Below, one piece after another: positions 24,890 to 33,997 of a stretch of 53,729 bases of DNA. How positions within the stretch are numbered: position 1 is the stretch's first letter; every line of letters starts with the position of its first letter. Origin of the DNA: Marinitoga litoralis (lineage in GTDB: Bacteria; Thermotogota; Thermotogae; Petrotogales; Petrotogaceae). Location of the stretch: assembly GCF_016908145.1 (NCBI RefSeq), contig NZ_JAFBDI010000015.1:1-53729 (forward strand). Reading direction: 5' to 3'. The notes under the pieces are model-generated. The model saw nothing but the letters and a program-made list of their open reading frames with translations. It had not been told where the DNA came from and did no database searches. The translations under genes and the position numbers were made by a program.

Positions 24890-27800
24890 ATGAAATTTAA
24901 AGCAACCATTTTAGTTCTAGTATTATTAAGTATTTCAGCATTTTCAAACTATTTAATAAGAACGGGAGATGTATTGGGATTATGGGTTTTTGGATATTCC
25001 GAATATTCTAATCAAAGGATAGTGGTGGGTCCTGATGGAGACATAACAGTTCCACCTATAGGTAGGTTATATGCAAAAGGAAAGGCAATTGAAGATTTAG
25101 AAAAAGAAATTAAAGAAAAAATAAGTGAATATATTAAATCACCAAATGTTACTTTAGGTATTGTTAGTTATGCACCATTTGAAGTTCAAGTTATAGGAAA
25201 TGTGAAAAAATCAGGAATTATACAATTACCAAAACCAGAACTATCATTAACTAAAATAATTTCATTAAGTGGAGGTTTTGCAGAATATTGGAAAAGTTCT
25301 AAGGCGATTGTAAAATATCCGGATGGAACAGAAAAATCATATGACATTACAAACTTATTTAAAGGATTATTATTAGATGAAGATCCTATAATTCCAGAAA
25401 ATTCAACAATTGTTATACCATTTGAATTTAATACAAATATAAATATTTATACAGATTTTGGTATAAAAACAATTCAATATTATGAAGGAATTACATTGAA
25501 AGATATAATTTCATTGTCAAATATTAATCCAGAAAATTTTGAAAATGAAATATTAATTTTAAGAAATGAAAATATCCTAAAATATACATTTGAAGAATTA
25601 AAAGGAAATAAGAATATATCCTTAGAAAAAGGAGATACAGTAATATTTAATAAATTAGAAAAATATGTATATGTTTTTGGTTTAAATAAAGGTGGAAAAA
25701 TATTATTTGAAAAAGAAGAAAAATTCAATTTAAAAACATTAATGGCAAAATTAGGTATAGAACCAAAATATGTAAAATATACATTATATAGAGGAGAAAA
25801 AATAGATAATATAAATGAAGATACAGAATTAAATATTGGAGATATTGTAGAATTTGAAACGATAGAAAATTATGTATATGTAAGTTCAGAAAAAGGTGGC
25901 GGAAAGATTTTATTTGATATAAAAGAAAACTTTGATTTATATACATTATTAGGTAAAATGGGATTAGAAAAGAGTGATTATAATATAGAAGTTTTTAATC
26001 CAGAAACAGGAGAGACACTATATCCAGAAAATAATTTTGTATTTAATAAAGGAATGATTGTTAAATTTACACCTGTAGAAAAATATGTATATGTTATAAA
26101 TAAAGGAAAAATAAACTTTACAAAAACAGAAAAATTTGATTTAGATACATTAATAGGAAAATTAGGAATAGATAAGGATTTAACAGAAATAAAAGTGTTT
26201 GATCCAGAAACAAAATCAACTATAGTAGCAAAAGAAAATATTGAATTAAAAAATAATATGTATATTGATGTAATTCCTGTAGAAAAATATGTTTATGTAG
26301 CAAATAAAGGGAAAATAAACTTTACAAAAACAGAAAAATTTGATTTAGATACATTAATAGGAAAATTAGGAATTGATAAAGATTTAACAGAAATAAAAGT
26401 GTTTGATCCAGAAACAAAATCAACTATAGTAGCAAAAGAAAATATTGAATTAAAAAATAATATGTATATTGATGTAATTCCTATAGAAAAATATGTATAT
26501 GTTGTAGGAGATATAGCAAAAACTGTATATTTTGATAAAAAAGAAAATATTGATAAAACAACAATTTTAGCAAAATTAGGATTAACAGAAGAAAAGGTTC
26601 AATCTTTTGATTATGAAACTTTAGAACCAGGAAGTATTGTAACCATTAAAGTAAAAAAGAATTATGTATATACTTCGGGTGCATTTAACTATACAGGAAG
26701 ATTAGATTTTGATATTTCAGAACCAATAACATTATCAGCAATAATTTCTAAAGCTAGAGGATTTAATAATGAATTTAATGGTGAATTATTGCTAGTTAAT
26801 AATGGTGAAAGTAAATCATTTATAATTGAAGATAATAAAGTTTATAATGACATCATAGAACCAGGAACAATGATTTTTGCAAAAACTGCAAAAAGAGAAG
26901 TATATATTTTAGGTGAAGGAATAGCAAATGGTACATATACAGCAAAATTAAACGATTCATTATGGAATATACTGTTAAGAGCAGGATTTGTACCTTCAGA
27001 AAAATATGAAATAGAAATCAAATCAAATGATAAAATTGAGAAATACAATGGTTTAGATGCTGAAAAAATATTAAGTAAAGTACCTGTTACTGGGGAAGTA
27101 TATGTAAATGTTAAAAAGATCAAGAACGATAATATATTAATATATAAAAATGGTTCAGTTAAAGTTATTACACCTAAAACAGAAGACTATGTAACTTTAA
27201 TAGATGTATTTAGTGCAGTAAATGGATTCTCTCCTTCAAAAGAAGGTACAATTACAGTTTATAATAATAATGAAAAAATAGCAGAATATAATTCATTAGA
27301 TGTAATAAATAAACCGTTAGAAAAGATTCCACAAGGTTCATATGTAAGCTTTGTACTATCAGTAAATTTAAATTATATTACTGTATTAGGAAATACAACA
27401 CCTAGAAGCATAAAAACAGAAGTTGCCATACCATTAACAGAAATTTTAGGACAATTATCAATTGATTGGAGAACTCAAAAATACATTACAATATATAAAG
27501 CAGATGGTATGCCAGAAAATATAGATTTAGATAAAATAAAAGATCTAAATACTATATTTATTGATCCAGGAGCAGTTGTATATGTACCTAATACTCATAA
27601 TCAATATGTATATATTTTTGGTGAAGTATTAAAACCTGGATTATTACAATATACAAAAGATTTAAATGTTATAGAAGCATTATTTAAAGCAGGAGTAAAT
27701 ACACAATCTGCTGAATTGTCAAATGTATTTTTATTCAAAGATGGTCCTGATCAACCGCCAATAGTATTAAATTTAAAGGATTTTTATAATGGCGGTAATG

Positions 27801-27979
27801 TTCCAGAAGTTATGAACAAATTATTAGAACCAGGAGATATAATTTTTGTACCTAAAAATGTATTAACTAATGTTGTTAATGCTATGAGTATTGTAAGCAA
27901 TTTTATGAGTTTCTTTAATACAGGTTATACAACATACAATAATGTAAATAGCATAATAAATTCATTTAATGGACAATAA
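24890..27979 (+). CDS. Large SLBB-repeat polysaccharide-export-like protein
   Basis: A 1029-residue exported protein. After a signal peptide (ILVLVLLSISAFS) comes a Wza-type polysaccharide-export domain (about 20-95: YLIRTGDVLGLWVFGYSEYS, then VGPDGDITVPPIGRL). An SLBB domain follows (about 98-170: FEVQVIGNVKKSGIIQLP). The rest is a chain of SLBB-like units, most marked by EKYVYV or a variant (ENYVYV, KNYVYT). A final canonical unit (YVYIFGEVLKPGLLQY) and a weakly hydrophobic tail close it. Wza proteins have about 380 residues and two such domains, so this is greatly expanded. Two adjacent units differ at one residue in 68. No glycosyltransferase, Wzc or Wzx is nearby. Start follows GGAGG. 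Confidence 0.87.
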   Translation: MKFKATILVLVLLSISAFSNYLIRTGDVLGLWVFGYSEYSNQRIVVGPDGDITVPPIGRLYAKGKAIEDLEKEIKEKISEYIKSPNVTLGIVSYAPFEVQVIGNVKKSGIIQLPKPELSLTKIISLSGGFAEYWKSSKAIVKYPDGTEKSYDITNLFKGLLLDEDPIIPENSTIVIPFEFNTNINIYTDFGIKTIQYYEGITLKDIISLSNINPENFENEILILRNENILKYTFEELKGNKNISLEKGDTVIFNKLEKYVYVFGLNKGGKILFEKEEKFNLKTLMAKLGIEPKYVKYTLYRGEKIDNINEDTELNIGDIVEFETIENYVYVSSEKGGGKILFDIKENFDLYTLLGKMGLEKSDYNIEVFNPETGETLYPENNFVFNKGMIVKFTPVEKYVYVINKGKINFTKTEKFDLDTLIGKLGIDKDLTEIKVFDPETKSTIVAKENIELKNNMYIDVIPVEKYVYVANKGKINFTKTEKFDLDTLIGKLGIDKDLTEIKVFDPETKSTIVAKENIELKNNMYIDVIPIEKYVYVVGDIAKTVYFDKKENIDKTTILAKLGLTEEKVQSFDYETLEPGSIVTIKVKKNYVYTSGAFNYTGRLDFDISEPITLSAIISKARGFNNEFNGELLLVNNGESKSFIIEDNKVYNDIIEPGTMIFAKTAKREVYILGEGIANGTYTAKLNDSLWNILLRAGFVPSEKYEIEIKSNDKIEKYNGLDAEKILSKVPVTGEVYVNVKKIKNDNILIYKNGSVKVITPKTEDYVTLIDVFSAVNGFSPSKEGTITVYNNNEKIAEYNSLDVINKPLEKIPQGSYVSFVLSVNLNYITVLGNTTPRSIKTEVAIPLTEILGQLSIDWRTQKYITIYKADGMPENIDLDKIKDLNTIFIDPGAVVYVPNTHNQYVYIFGEVLKPGLLQYTKDLNVIEALFKAGVNTQSAELSNVFLFKDGPDQPPIVLNLKDFYNGGNVPEVMNKLLEPGDIIFVPKNVLTNVVNAMSIVSNFMSFFNTGYTTYNNVNSIINSFNGQ
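26072..26479 (+). repeat. 204-bp tandem duplication within the SLBB gene
   Basis: The copies 26072-26275 and 26276-26479 differ at seven positions by my count, and only one change alters the protein (VINKG to VANKG). The period is exactly 68 codons, one SLBB unit. Confidence 0.93.
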
Positions 27980-27981
27980 TT

Positions 27982-28003
27982 TAATCCCCCGAAAGGGGGA
28001 TTA
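27982..28003 (+). other. GAAA-loop hairpin between the SLBB gene and hslU
   Basis: TAATCCCCC and GGGGGATTA form a 9-bp stem closed by a GAAA tetraloop. Only GAAATTTTC follows, not a run of Ts, so it is a weak terminator at best. It could be a partial terminator or an mRNA 3'-end stabiliser, 22 bp before the hslU start. Confidence 0.7.
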
Positions 28004-28025
28004 GAAATTTTCGGAGGTGAATAAT

Positions 28026-29417
28026 ATGGTAGAATTAACGCCAAAAGAAATAGTAAAAGAGTTAGATAAATATATAATTGGTCAAAATAACGCTAAAAAG
28101 GCAGTAGCAGTTGCTTTGAGAAATAGGTATAGAAGATTAAAACTACCTGAAGAAATAAAAAAAGAAATAATGCCAAAAAATATATTAATGATAGGTCCTA
28201 CAGGTGTTGGTAAAACTGAAATTGCAAGAAGGTTAGCGCAAATAGCTAATGCTCCGTTTATAAAAGTAGAAGCAACAAGATTTACAGAAGTTGGTTATGT
28301 GGGTAAAAATGTAGAATCTATGATTAGAGAATTAGTAGATGTATCAATTAATATGGTTAGAAATGAAATGATGAAAGATGTTGAAGATAAAGCAGAAGAT
28401 ATGGTAGAAGAAAAAATACTAGATGCATTAATGGGAGTTAAAAAAAGAAAACAACCTGCTGCAGGTAATTTTATGGAATTATTAAATATGTTTGGTCAAA
28501 ATCAACCAAAAAAGGAAGAACCAGTGGAAGAAACAAATAATTATGAAAGAAGATATGAGTTAAAGAAAAAATTAAGAAATAAGGAATTAGAAGATATTGA
28601 AATTGAAATTGAAGTTGAGGAAAATCCTGCACCTATGTTTGCTGGTTTAGGACCTGAATTTGAAGATATGGGAATACAAATTGGAGAGATGTTCTCTAAT
28701 ATGATGCCAAAGAAAACAGTTAGAAGAAAAATGAAAATTAAAGATGCTAGAAAAATTTTACTTCCAATGGAAGCAGAAAAATTAATAGATAAGGAAAAAA
28801 TGATACAAGAAGCAATAGATAGAGCGCAAAATAGAGGTATTATTTTTATTGATGAAATGGATAAAATAGCTGCAAAATCTGGTGGTTCAGGACCAGATGT
28901 TTCAAGAGAAGGAGTTCAAAGAGATTTATTGCCAATTGTAGAAGGTACAACTGTAATTACAAAACACGGTCCAATAAAAACTGATTATATGTTATTTATA
29001 GCAGCAGGAGCATTTCACGTCGCAAAACCATCAGATTTAATACCTGAAATGCAAGGAAGATTCCCAATAAGAGTTGAATTGGAAGCATTAACAGAAAAAG
29101 ATTTTATTAGAATTTTAGTAGAGCCTGAAAATGCAATAACTAAACAATATAATGCACTATTAAAAACAGATGGAGTAAATATTGTATTTACACAAGAAGG
29201 TATAGAAGAAATAGCAAAAATAGCATTTAACTTAAATGAAAAAATTGAAAATATTGGTGCTAGAAGATTATATACTGTAGTTGAAAGAGTTCTAGAAGAA
29301 ATATCTTTTGAAGCGCCGCTTGATTCCGAAGTAGATATTCAAATTACAAAAGAATATGTAAGACAAAGAATAGGAGATCTTGCTGATAATAAGGACTTAA
29401 GTGAATTTGTCCTTTAG
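28026..29417 (+). CDS. hslU: ATP-dependent protease ATPase subunit HslU
   Basis: HslU is the AAA+ unfoldase ring that feeds substrates to the HslV peptidase. The 463 residues include the Walker A motif at 57-64 (GPTGVGKT), an inserted charged I-domain (about 110-245), Walker B (IIFIDEMDKIA), and sensor 2 in the GARRLYTVVERVLEE region. The C-terminus DLSEFVL resembles the HslU tail that docks into HslV. The ATG at 28026 follows GGAGGTG; a GTG at 28017 is inside that site. hslV usually sits directly upstream but is not in this window, so it must be elsewhere if present. Confidence 0.95.
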   Translation: MVELTPKEIVKELDKYIIGQNNAKKAVAVALRNRYRRLKLPEEIKKEIMPKNILMIGPTGVGKTEIARRLAQIANAPFIKVEATRFTEVGYVGKNVESMIRELVDVSINMVRNEMMKDVEDKAEDMVEEKILDALMGVKKRKQPAAGNFMELLNMFGQNQPKKEEPVEETNNYERRYELKKKLRNKELEDIEIEIEVEENPAPMFAGLGPEFEDMGIQIGEMFSNMMPKKTVRRKMKIKDARKILLPMEAEKLIDKEKMIQEAIDRAQNRGIIFIDEMDKIAAKSGGSGPDVSREGVQRDLLPIVEGTTVITKHGPIKTDYMLFIAAGAFHVAKPSDLIPEMQGRFPIRVELEALTEKDFIRILVEPENAITKQYNALLKTDGVNIVFTQEGIEEIAKIAFNLNEKIENIGARRLYTVVERVLEEISFEAPLDSEVDIQITKEYVRQRIGDLADNKDLSEFVL

Positions 29418-29426
29418 GAGGGAATT

Positions 29427-30110
29427 ATGCAAAAAATATTAATTATTGATGATTCACCTGAAATAGTTATGTTATATGAAAAAATGATTAATAATTATCT
29501 TCAAGATATTGATTATGTCAATACAATAATATATACAGTTAAAGATTTTAAAGATTTTTTAGATAATGAAGAAAACTTTAAAGAAAGATATTCATTAATA
29601 ATTAGTGAAATTGAATTACATGGAGAAAATATTGTAGACTTATTAGAAGTTTTAAAAACATATCAACCCAAAACTCCATTGTATATTGTAAGTAATAAGA
29701 TGAATTTAGTTTCAATAAAAAGCGTGTTTAAAATAGGAGCTATAGATTGGATCGAAAAGCCAATTGTTCCTGAAGAATTTTCTATTATGCTTGCAGAATC
29801 AATATTTAAAGGAGAAAGTTTTGAAAGTAAATATAGAAAATTGAAAAGTGAAATTGCTAGTGTAAATGAGGAAGACAATTTAGAATTTTTTAGATTAGAA
29901 GATAAAATTATATCCTTATTATGTGAAAATCCAAATAGATATGAGGGACATTTGCTTTTGGGATATTTATATTGGAAAAAATTAAAAAACATAAACTTAT
30001 TAAAAAAACACTATTATTCAGCTAAAGCTTTAGCAGAAACAACAATAAAAGATAAAGAAATTGAAGAAACTATTGTCCGTATTTTGGAGGAATATAATAA
30101 TGAAAAATAA
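29427..30110 (+). CDS. Receiver-domain protein with Glu at the phospho-acceptor site
   Basis: The 227 residues begin with a response-regulator receiver fold (about 1-125): IIDDSPE with the acidic pair D8/D9, and the conserved Lys in WIEKPI. The phosphorylated Asp expected after the third strand is replaced by Glu (E61 in LIISEIELHG), a substitution that often mimics the active state. The C-terminal half (about 130-227) is helical, with a TPR-like stretch (HLLLGYLYWKKL), and has no DNA-binding domain. It starts behind GGAGGG, 10 bp after hslU, and its stop lies just past the start of the first TrkA gene. A regulator of potassium uptake is plausible from context. Confidence 0.85.
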   Translation: MQKILIIDDSPEIVMLYEKMINNYLQDIDYVNTIIYTVKDFKDFLDNEENFKERYSLIISEIELHGENIVDLLEVLKTYQPKTPLYIVSNKMNLVSIKSVFKIGAIDWIEKPIVPEEFSIMLAESIFKGESFESKYRKLKSEIASVNEEDNLEFFRLEDKIISLLCENPNRYEGHLLLGYLYWKKLKNINLLKKHYYSAKALAETTIKDKEIEETIVRILEEYNNEK

Positions 30111-30537
30111 AATAAAGTATATTATAATTATAGGTTGTGGAAGATTAGGATCTGAATTAGCAAAAAAATTTTCGAAAGACCATAATGTAATAGTTGTAGA
30201 TAAAAATCCTGATGCATTAGAAAGATTAAAGAAATATAATTTCACAGGATTTTCAATGGTTGTTGATAGTTCAGATATTGCTATTTTAGAACAAGTAAAA
30301 GCTGAAAAAGCTGATATAATATATATAGTTACACCAGATGATAACTTGAATTTTATGTTAGCAAATGCTTGCAATGTGTTTTATAAATCAAAAAATCCTA
30401 ATGTAGAGATAATTGCTAGAGTTAATGATCCTCATAAAAAGAGTTTGTTTGAAAAAGCAGGATTAAATATTTTCTGTCCTATAGAACATGCTGTTGATGA
30501 ATTAGTTGGGAATGAAGGTGTATATAATGAAAAATAA
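30100..30537 (+). CDS. TrkA-N (RCK) subunit without C-terminal domain
   Basis: A cytoplasmic gating subunit for a Trk/Ktr potassium channel. The 145 residues are a single RCK N-domain with an intact nucleotide-binding loop (IIGCGRLGSELAKKF) and the acidic end of strand 2 (VIVVDKN). The usual RCK C-domain is absent; typical KtrA-type proteins have about 220 residues. I start at the ATG at 30100 behind GGAGG. It overlaps the receiver gene by 11 bases and the second TrkA gene by 11 bases, so all are tightly coupled. Confidence 0.9.
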   Translation: MKNKIKYIIIIGCGRLGSELAKKFSKDHNVIVVDKNPDALERLKKYNFTGFSMVVDSSDIAILEQVKAEKADIIYIVTPDDNLNFMLANACNVFYKSKNPNVEIIARVNDPHKKSLFEKAGLNIFCPIEHAVDELVGNEGVYNEK

Positions 30538-31210
30538 AATATTCTACATTATAGAAGGCGAAAATATAGCTTATTCAATTGTAAGAAATTTATTGCATCA
30601 AGGACATAATGTATATTATATTTCCTCTAACCAATCAAATATTAATATGATATTATCTCTAAAAGCATATTACTCCAATTTGGATGGGATATTACATGAT
30701 CCTACTGAAATTAGCTTCTTAGAAAGTTTGGATATGGCTCCAAATAGAGTTGGAGGAGTTATTTCTCTCTCTGGTGATGATGCTTTAAATTTTGTTGTTT
30801 CATGGTTAATTAAAAGCTTATATGAAGATATCAGAGTTATTTCGCTTGTAAATTATCCAGAAAATGAGAAATTATTTTTAACAAATCATATAGAAACAGT
30901 TAGTGTAACTAATTGGATAGAAAAGTTAATTGAAGCATCAATTGAATATCAAACAAATTTAAGCTTTTTTAATCCTTACGCAGATAAATTAGCTATAATA
31001 GAAGTGAAAATAAAAAAACAAGATTATGCAGCAAATAAGAAGTTAAAAGATTTACATATGCCAGAAAATTCTATAGTAAGCATGCTTATTAGAGAAGATG
31101 GTATATTTGTTCCTCAAGGAAATACAGAGATCTTACCAGGAGACAAACTAGTAATATTTTCATTAAAAGATAAAGTTCCAGAAGTAAAACTCAAAATATT
31201 GAAAGGATGA
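30527..31210 (+). CDS. TrkA-type subunit with degenerate nucleotide site
   Basis: The 227 residues have an RCK N-domain (about 1-135) and an RCK C-domain (about 145-225, with MPENSIVSMLIREDGIFVP and ILPGDKLVIFS). The Gly loop has become EGENIA and the acidic residue after strand 2 is Ser (VYYISSN), so nucleotide binding is probably lost. It thus complements the previous gene, which keeps the nucleotide site but lacks the C-domain. The ATG at 30527 follows GAAGGTG and overlaps the upstream stop. Confidence 0.88.
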   Translation: MKNKIFYIIEGENIAYSIVRNLLHQGHNVYYISSNQSNINMILSLKAYYSNLDGILHDPTEISFLESLDMAPNRVGGVISLSGDDALNFVVSWLIKSLYEDIRVISLVNYPENEKLFLTNHIETVSVTNWIEKLIEASIEYQTNLSFFNPYADKLAIIEVKIKKQDYAANKKLKDLHMPENSIVSMLIREDGIFVPQGNTEILPGDKLVIFSLKDKVPEVKLKILKG

Positions 31211-31214
31211 AAAT

Positions 31215-32717
31215 ATGCCAAAATATTTATATAAATTAAAGCATAGATATAAGATTATATTTAAAAATACGGGAATGATGTTAGTTTATTTTGGAATTGG
31301 GTTAATTTTATTTGGTTCTTTATCTTTGTTTTATAAAGATTTTAATTCATTTTATAGTTTTTTGGAATCAGGGATGATAAGCATTTTTACTGGTGCTATA
31401 TTAATATTATTATCCTGGAATGAGAAAAATAATTCAATAAATATTCAAGATGCTATTGTTATTATTTTTTTTGTTTGGACTTTAGCAATATTTTTCTCTG
31501 CATTACCTTTTGTATTTTCTGGAATATTAAATATACATCATGCTATTTTTGAATCAACCAGTGGTTGGACTACAACAGGTTTAACATTAGTTGATGTAAC
31601 GAAAATACCAAAGATATTTTTATTATGGAGAAGTTTAATGCAATATTTTGGTGGCGCTGGATTTGCTTTAATTATGGTTATAGCTACAGGTGCTTTGGGA
31701 GTAGGTCTATATCAAGCTGAAGGAAGAACAGATAATGTTGTACCAAATTTAAGAGATTCTGCTAAAATAATTTTTGGTATATATATTTCTTGGGCTATAA
31801 TTGGTATCTTACTTTTGAAGTTTGTTGCAGGATTAAACCTTTTTGATTCTTTTAATCATACATTAACAGCATTAGCAACAGGAGGTTTTTCAACAAAAAT
31901 TAATAGCGTTGGTGAATTTAATAATATAAATGCTGAAATAATTATAATGATTCTTATGATTGCTGGTGGTACCGGATTCGGTGTTCATTATGCAGCATTA
32001 AGAAGAAGAGATTTATTTAAGAAAAATCCTGAACCTAAGACTATGTTTTTTATATTATTAATTTCAATACCTTTAATATTGTTTTTTACAACAAAGGTAT
32101 TATATGGTTTTTTTGAAGGATTAAGACATGCTGCCTTTCAGGCTATTTCAGCTTTAACAGGTACAGGCTTTTCTACAGTAACATTTGATAATTGGAATAA
32201 TTTTGGATTATTAATAATGACAATATTAATGATATTAGGTGGTATGATGGATTCTACCTCTGGTGGATTGAAATTATTTAGGATTTTTGTTATATGGAAA
32301 ATAATTATTCACCAAATAAAAAATTATTTTAAACCAGAAGGTAGTATTTTTCATATAGAGGTTTATAAGGGAATTTCGAAGAAAAAGATATCCTATGATA
32401 CATTAAAAGATGTTATAGCTGTAGTGTCAATGTATTTTATAATATTTTCAATAGGAGTATTAGTATTATTATCATATGGGTATTCCATGGAAGATTCTAT
32501 GTTTGAATATGCATCTGCATTATCTGCAGTTGGATTATCAGTGGGTATAACAACACCAGATGCTCCTTTAGGAGTTATTTGGATAGAAACATTAGGTATG
32601 TATTTAGGAAGATTGGAATTTTTTGTAATATTCTTTGCTATAATAAAAATATTTAGAGATGTAAAAGATATTATTCATATTAAATTATTGAAAATCGGAG
32701 GAGGTGACCCCTTTTAA
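31215..32717 (+). CDS. TrkH/KtrB-family potassium uptake protein
   Basis: The ion-conducting membrane subunit for potassium uptake. The 500 residues hold the four membrane-pore-membrane repeats. Their filter segments read TTTGLT, ATGGFST, GTGFST and AVGLSVG, the usual degenerate Gly-containing loops of Trk/Ktr channels. Extra N-terminal helices favour the TrkH-like form over KtrB. It starts 4 bp after the second TrkA gene behind AAGGATGA. The three genes form a full transporter. Its last codons overlap a GGAGGAGGTGA sequence that may serve hisS. Confidence 0.95.
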   Translation: MPKYLYKLKHRYKIIFKNTGMMLVYFGIGLILFGSLSLFYKDFNSFYSFLESGMISIFTGAILILLSWNEKNNSINIQDAIVIIFFVWTLAIFFSALPFVFSGILNIHHAIFESTSGWTTTGLTLVDVTKIPKIFLLWRSLMQYFGGAGFALIMVIATGALGVGLYQAEGRTDNVVPNLRDSAKIIFGIYISWAIIGILLLKFVAGLNLFDSFNHTLTALATGGFSTKINSVGEFNNINAEIIIMILMIAGGTGFGVHYAALRRRDLFKKNPEPKTMFFILLISIPLILFFTTKVLYGFFEGLRHAAFQAISALTGTGFSTVTFDNWNNFGLLIMTILMILGGMMDSTSGGLKLFRIFVIWKIIIHQIKNYFKPEGSIFHIEVYKGISKKKISYDTLKDVIAVVSMYFIIFSIGVLVLLSYGYSMEDSMFEYASALSAVGLSVGITTPDAPLGVIWIETLGMYLGRLEFFVIFFAIIKIFRDVKDIIHIKLLKIGGGDPF

Positions 32718-32727
32718 AGGGTGAAAT

Positions 32728-33993
32728 ATGGGTCAGTATATGAAATTTAAAGGAACACAAGATATTTTTGGAGATGAAACAAAGTATTGGTATTATATAG
32801 AAAACAAAGCTCGTGAAATATTTTTAAAATATGGATATAAGGAAATTAGAACACCAATAATTGAACCAACTGAATTATTTAAAAGAAGTGTTGGTGAATC
32901 AAGTGATATTGTACAAAAAGAAATGTATACTTTTGAAGATAAAGGCGGAAGATCAGTTACATTGAGACCAGAAGGGACTGCATCTGTTGTTAGAGCATAT
33001 GTAGAAAATTCTATGATAAATTTAGGATCTCCAATAAAATTATATTATATAGGTCCAATGTTTAGATATGAAAAACCACAAGCTGGTAGATTAAGACAAT
33101 TTCATCAAATTGGAATAGAAATATTTGGTACAGATACTCCAATTTCAGATGCAGAAACAATTATTTTAGCAGATGAATTATTAAAATCATTAGGATTAAA
33201 GAATTATAAAATTAAAATAAATAGTATTGGATGTTCAGAATGTAGACCAAAATATAGAGAAGCACTTAAAGATTATTATAACCCTCTATTGCAAAATATG
33301 TGTGATGATTGCCAAAAAAGATATGATACTAATATAATGAGATTGTTAGATTGTAAAGTTGATAGACAATATGCAAAAGATGCTCCTGTTATTTTAGATT
33401 ATTTATGTGATAATTGTAAGAATCATTTCAATAAAGTTATAGAGTATTTGGATTCTTTAGAAATTAATTATGAAATAGACCCTAGAATTGTTAGAGGTTT
33501 AGATTATTATTCAAAAACAGCATTCGAAATAGAACATTTAGATTTAGGAGCTCAATCAGTTATATTAGGTGGAGGACGTTATAATTCTTTAGTAGAAGAA
33601 ATAGGAGGAAAAGAAACTCCTGCTATAGGTTTTGGTATGGGTATTGAAAGAATTATTCTTGCTTTAAAAAAGGAAAATGTTGAAATAGAAAATCCTGAAA
33701 TTATTGATGTATATATTGCATATTCAGGCGAACAAACAGATATTGAAGCAATGAAATTAGCAAAAAAATTAAAAGATGAAGATTTGAAAGTATTTCTAAA
33801 TATATCTGACAGAAGTATTAGAAATCAAATGAAACATGCTAATAAATTAAATGCTCGTTTTGTAGTTATTATAGGCGAAAATGAAATTAAAAATGATGTT
33901 ATAACTATAAAGAATATGCAATCAGGAGAGCAATTTGAGGTTGAAAAATATTGGGCACCTCAAATTTTAAAAGAAAAATCAATGTTGGAGTGA
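32728..33993 (+). CDS. hisS: Histidyl-tRNA synthetase
   Basis: A class II enzyme that charges tRNA-His. The 421 residues contain motif 1 (EIRTPIIEPTELFKRSVGE), motif 2 (MFRYEKPQAGRLRQFHQIGIE), the HisRS-specific RGLDYYSKTAFEIE, motif 3 (GFGMGIERIILAL), and a C-terminal anticodon-binding domain (about 325-415). The ATG at 32728 follows AGGGTG. An ATG at 32740 in frame also gives a normal N-terminus (MKFKGTQDIF) and cannot be excluded. Length and domains are typical. Confidence 0.97.
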   Translation: MGQYMKFKGTQDIFGDETKYWYYIENKAREIFLKYGYKEIRTPIIEPTELFKRSVGESSDIVQKEMYTFEDKGGRSVTLRPEGTASVVRAYVENSMINLGSPIKLYYIGPMFRYEKPQAGRLRQFHQIGIEIFGTDTPISDAETIILADELLKSLGLKNYKIKINSIGCSECRPKYREALKDYYNPLLQNMCDDCQKRYDTNIMRLLDCKVDRQYAKDAPVILDYLCDNCKNHFNKVIEYLDSLEINYEIDPRIVRGLDYYSKTAFEIEHLDLGAQSVILGGGRYNSLVEEIGGKETPAIGFGMGIERIILALKKENVEIENPEIIDVYIAYSGEQTDIEAMKLAKKLKDEDLKVFLNISDRSIRNQMKHANKLNARFVVIIGENEIKNDVITIKNMQSGEQFEVEKYWAPQILKEKSMLE

Positions 33994-33997
33994 TTTA

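Noticed and set aside
24890-27979. Capsule export locus
   Set aside because: A Wza-type domain alone is not enough; no glycosyltransferase, Wzx, Wzy or Wzc gene is in the window.
32700-32728. Terminator or riboswitch between trkH and hisS
   Set aside because: CCCTTTTAAAGGG has almost no loop and no T-tract, and the gap is only 10 bp. It is too weak to call.
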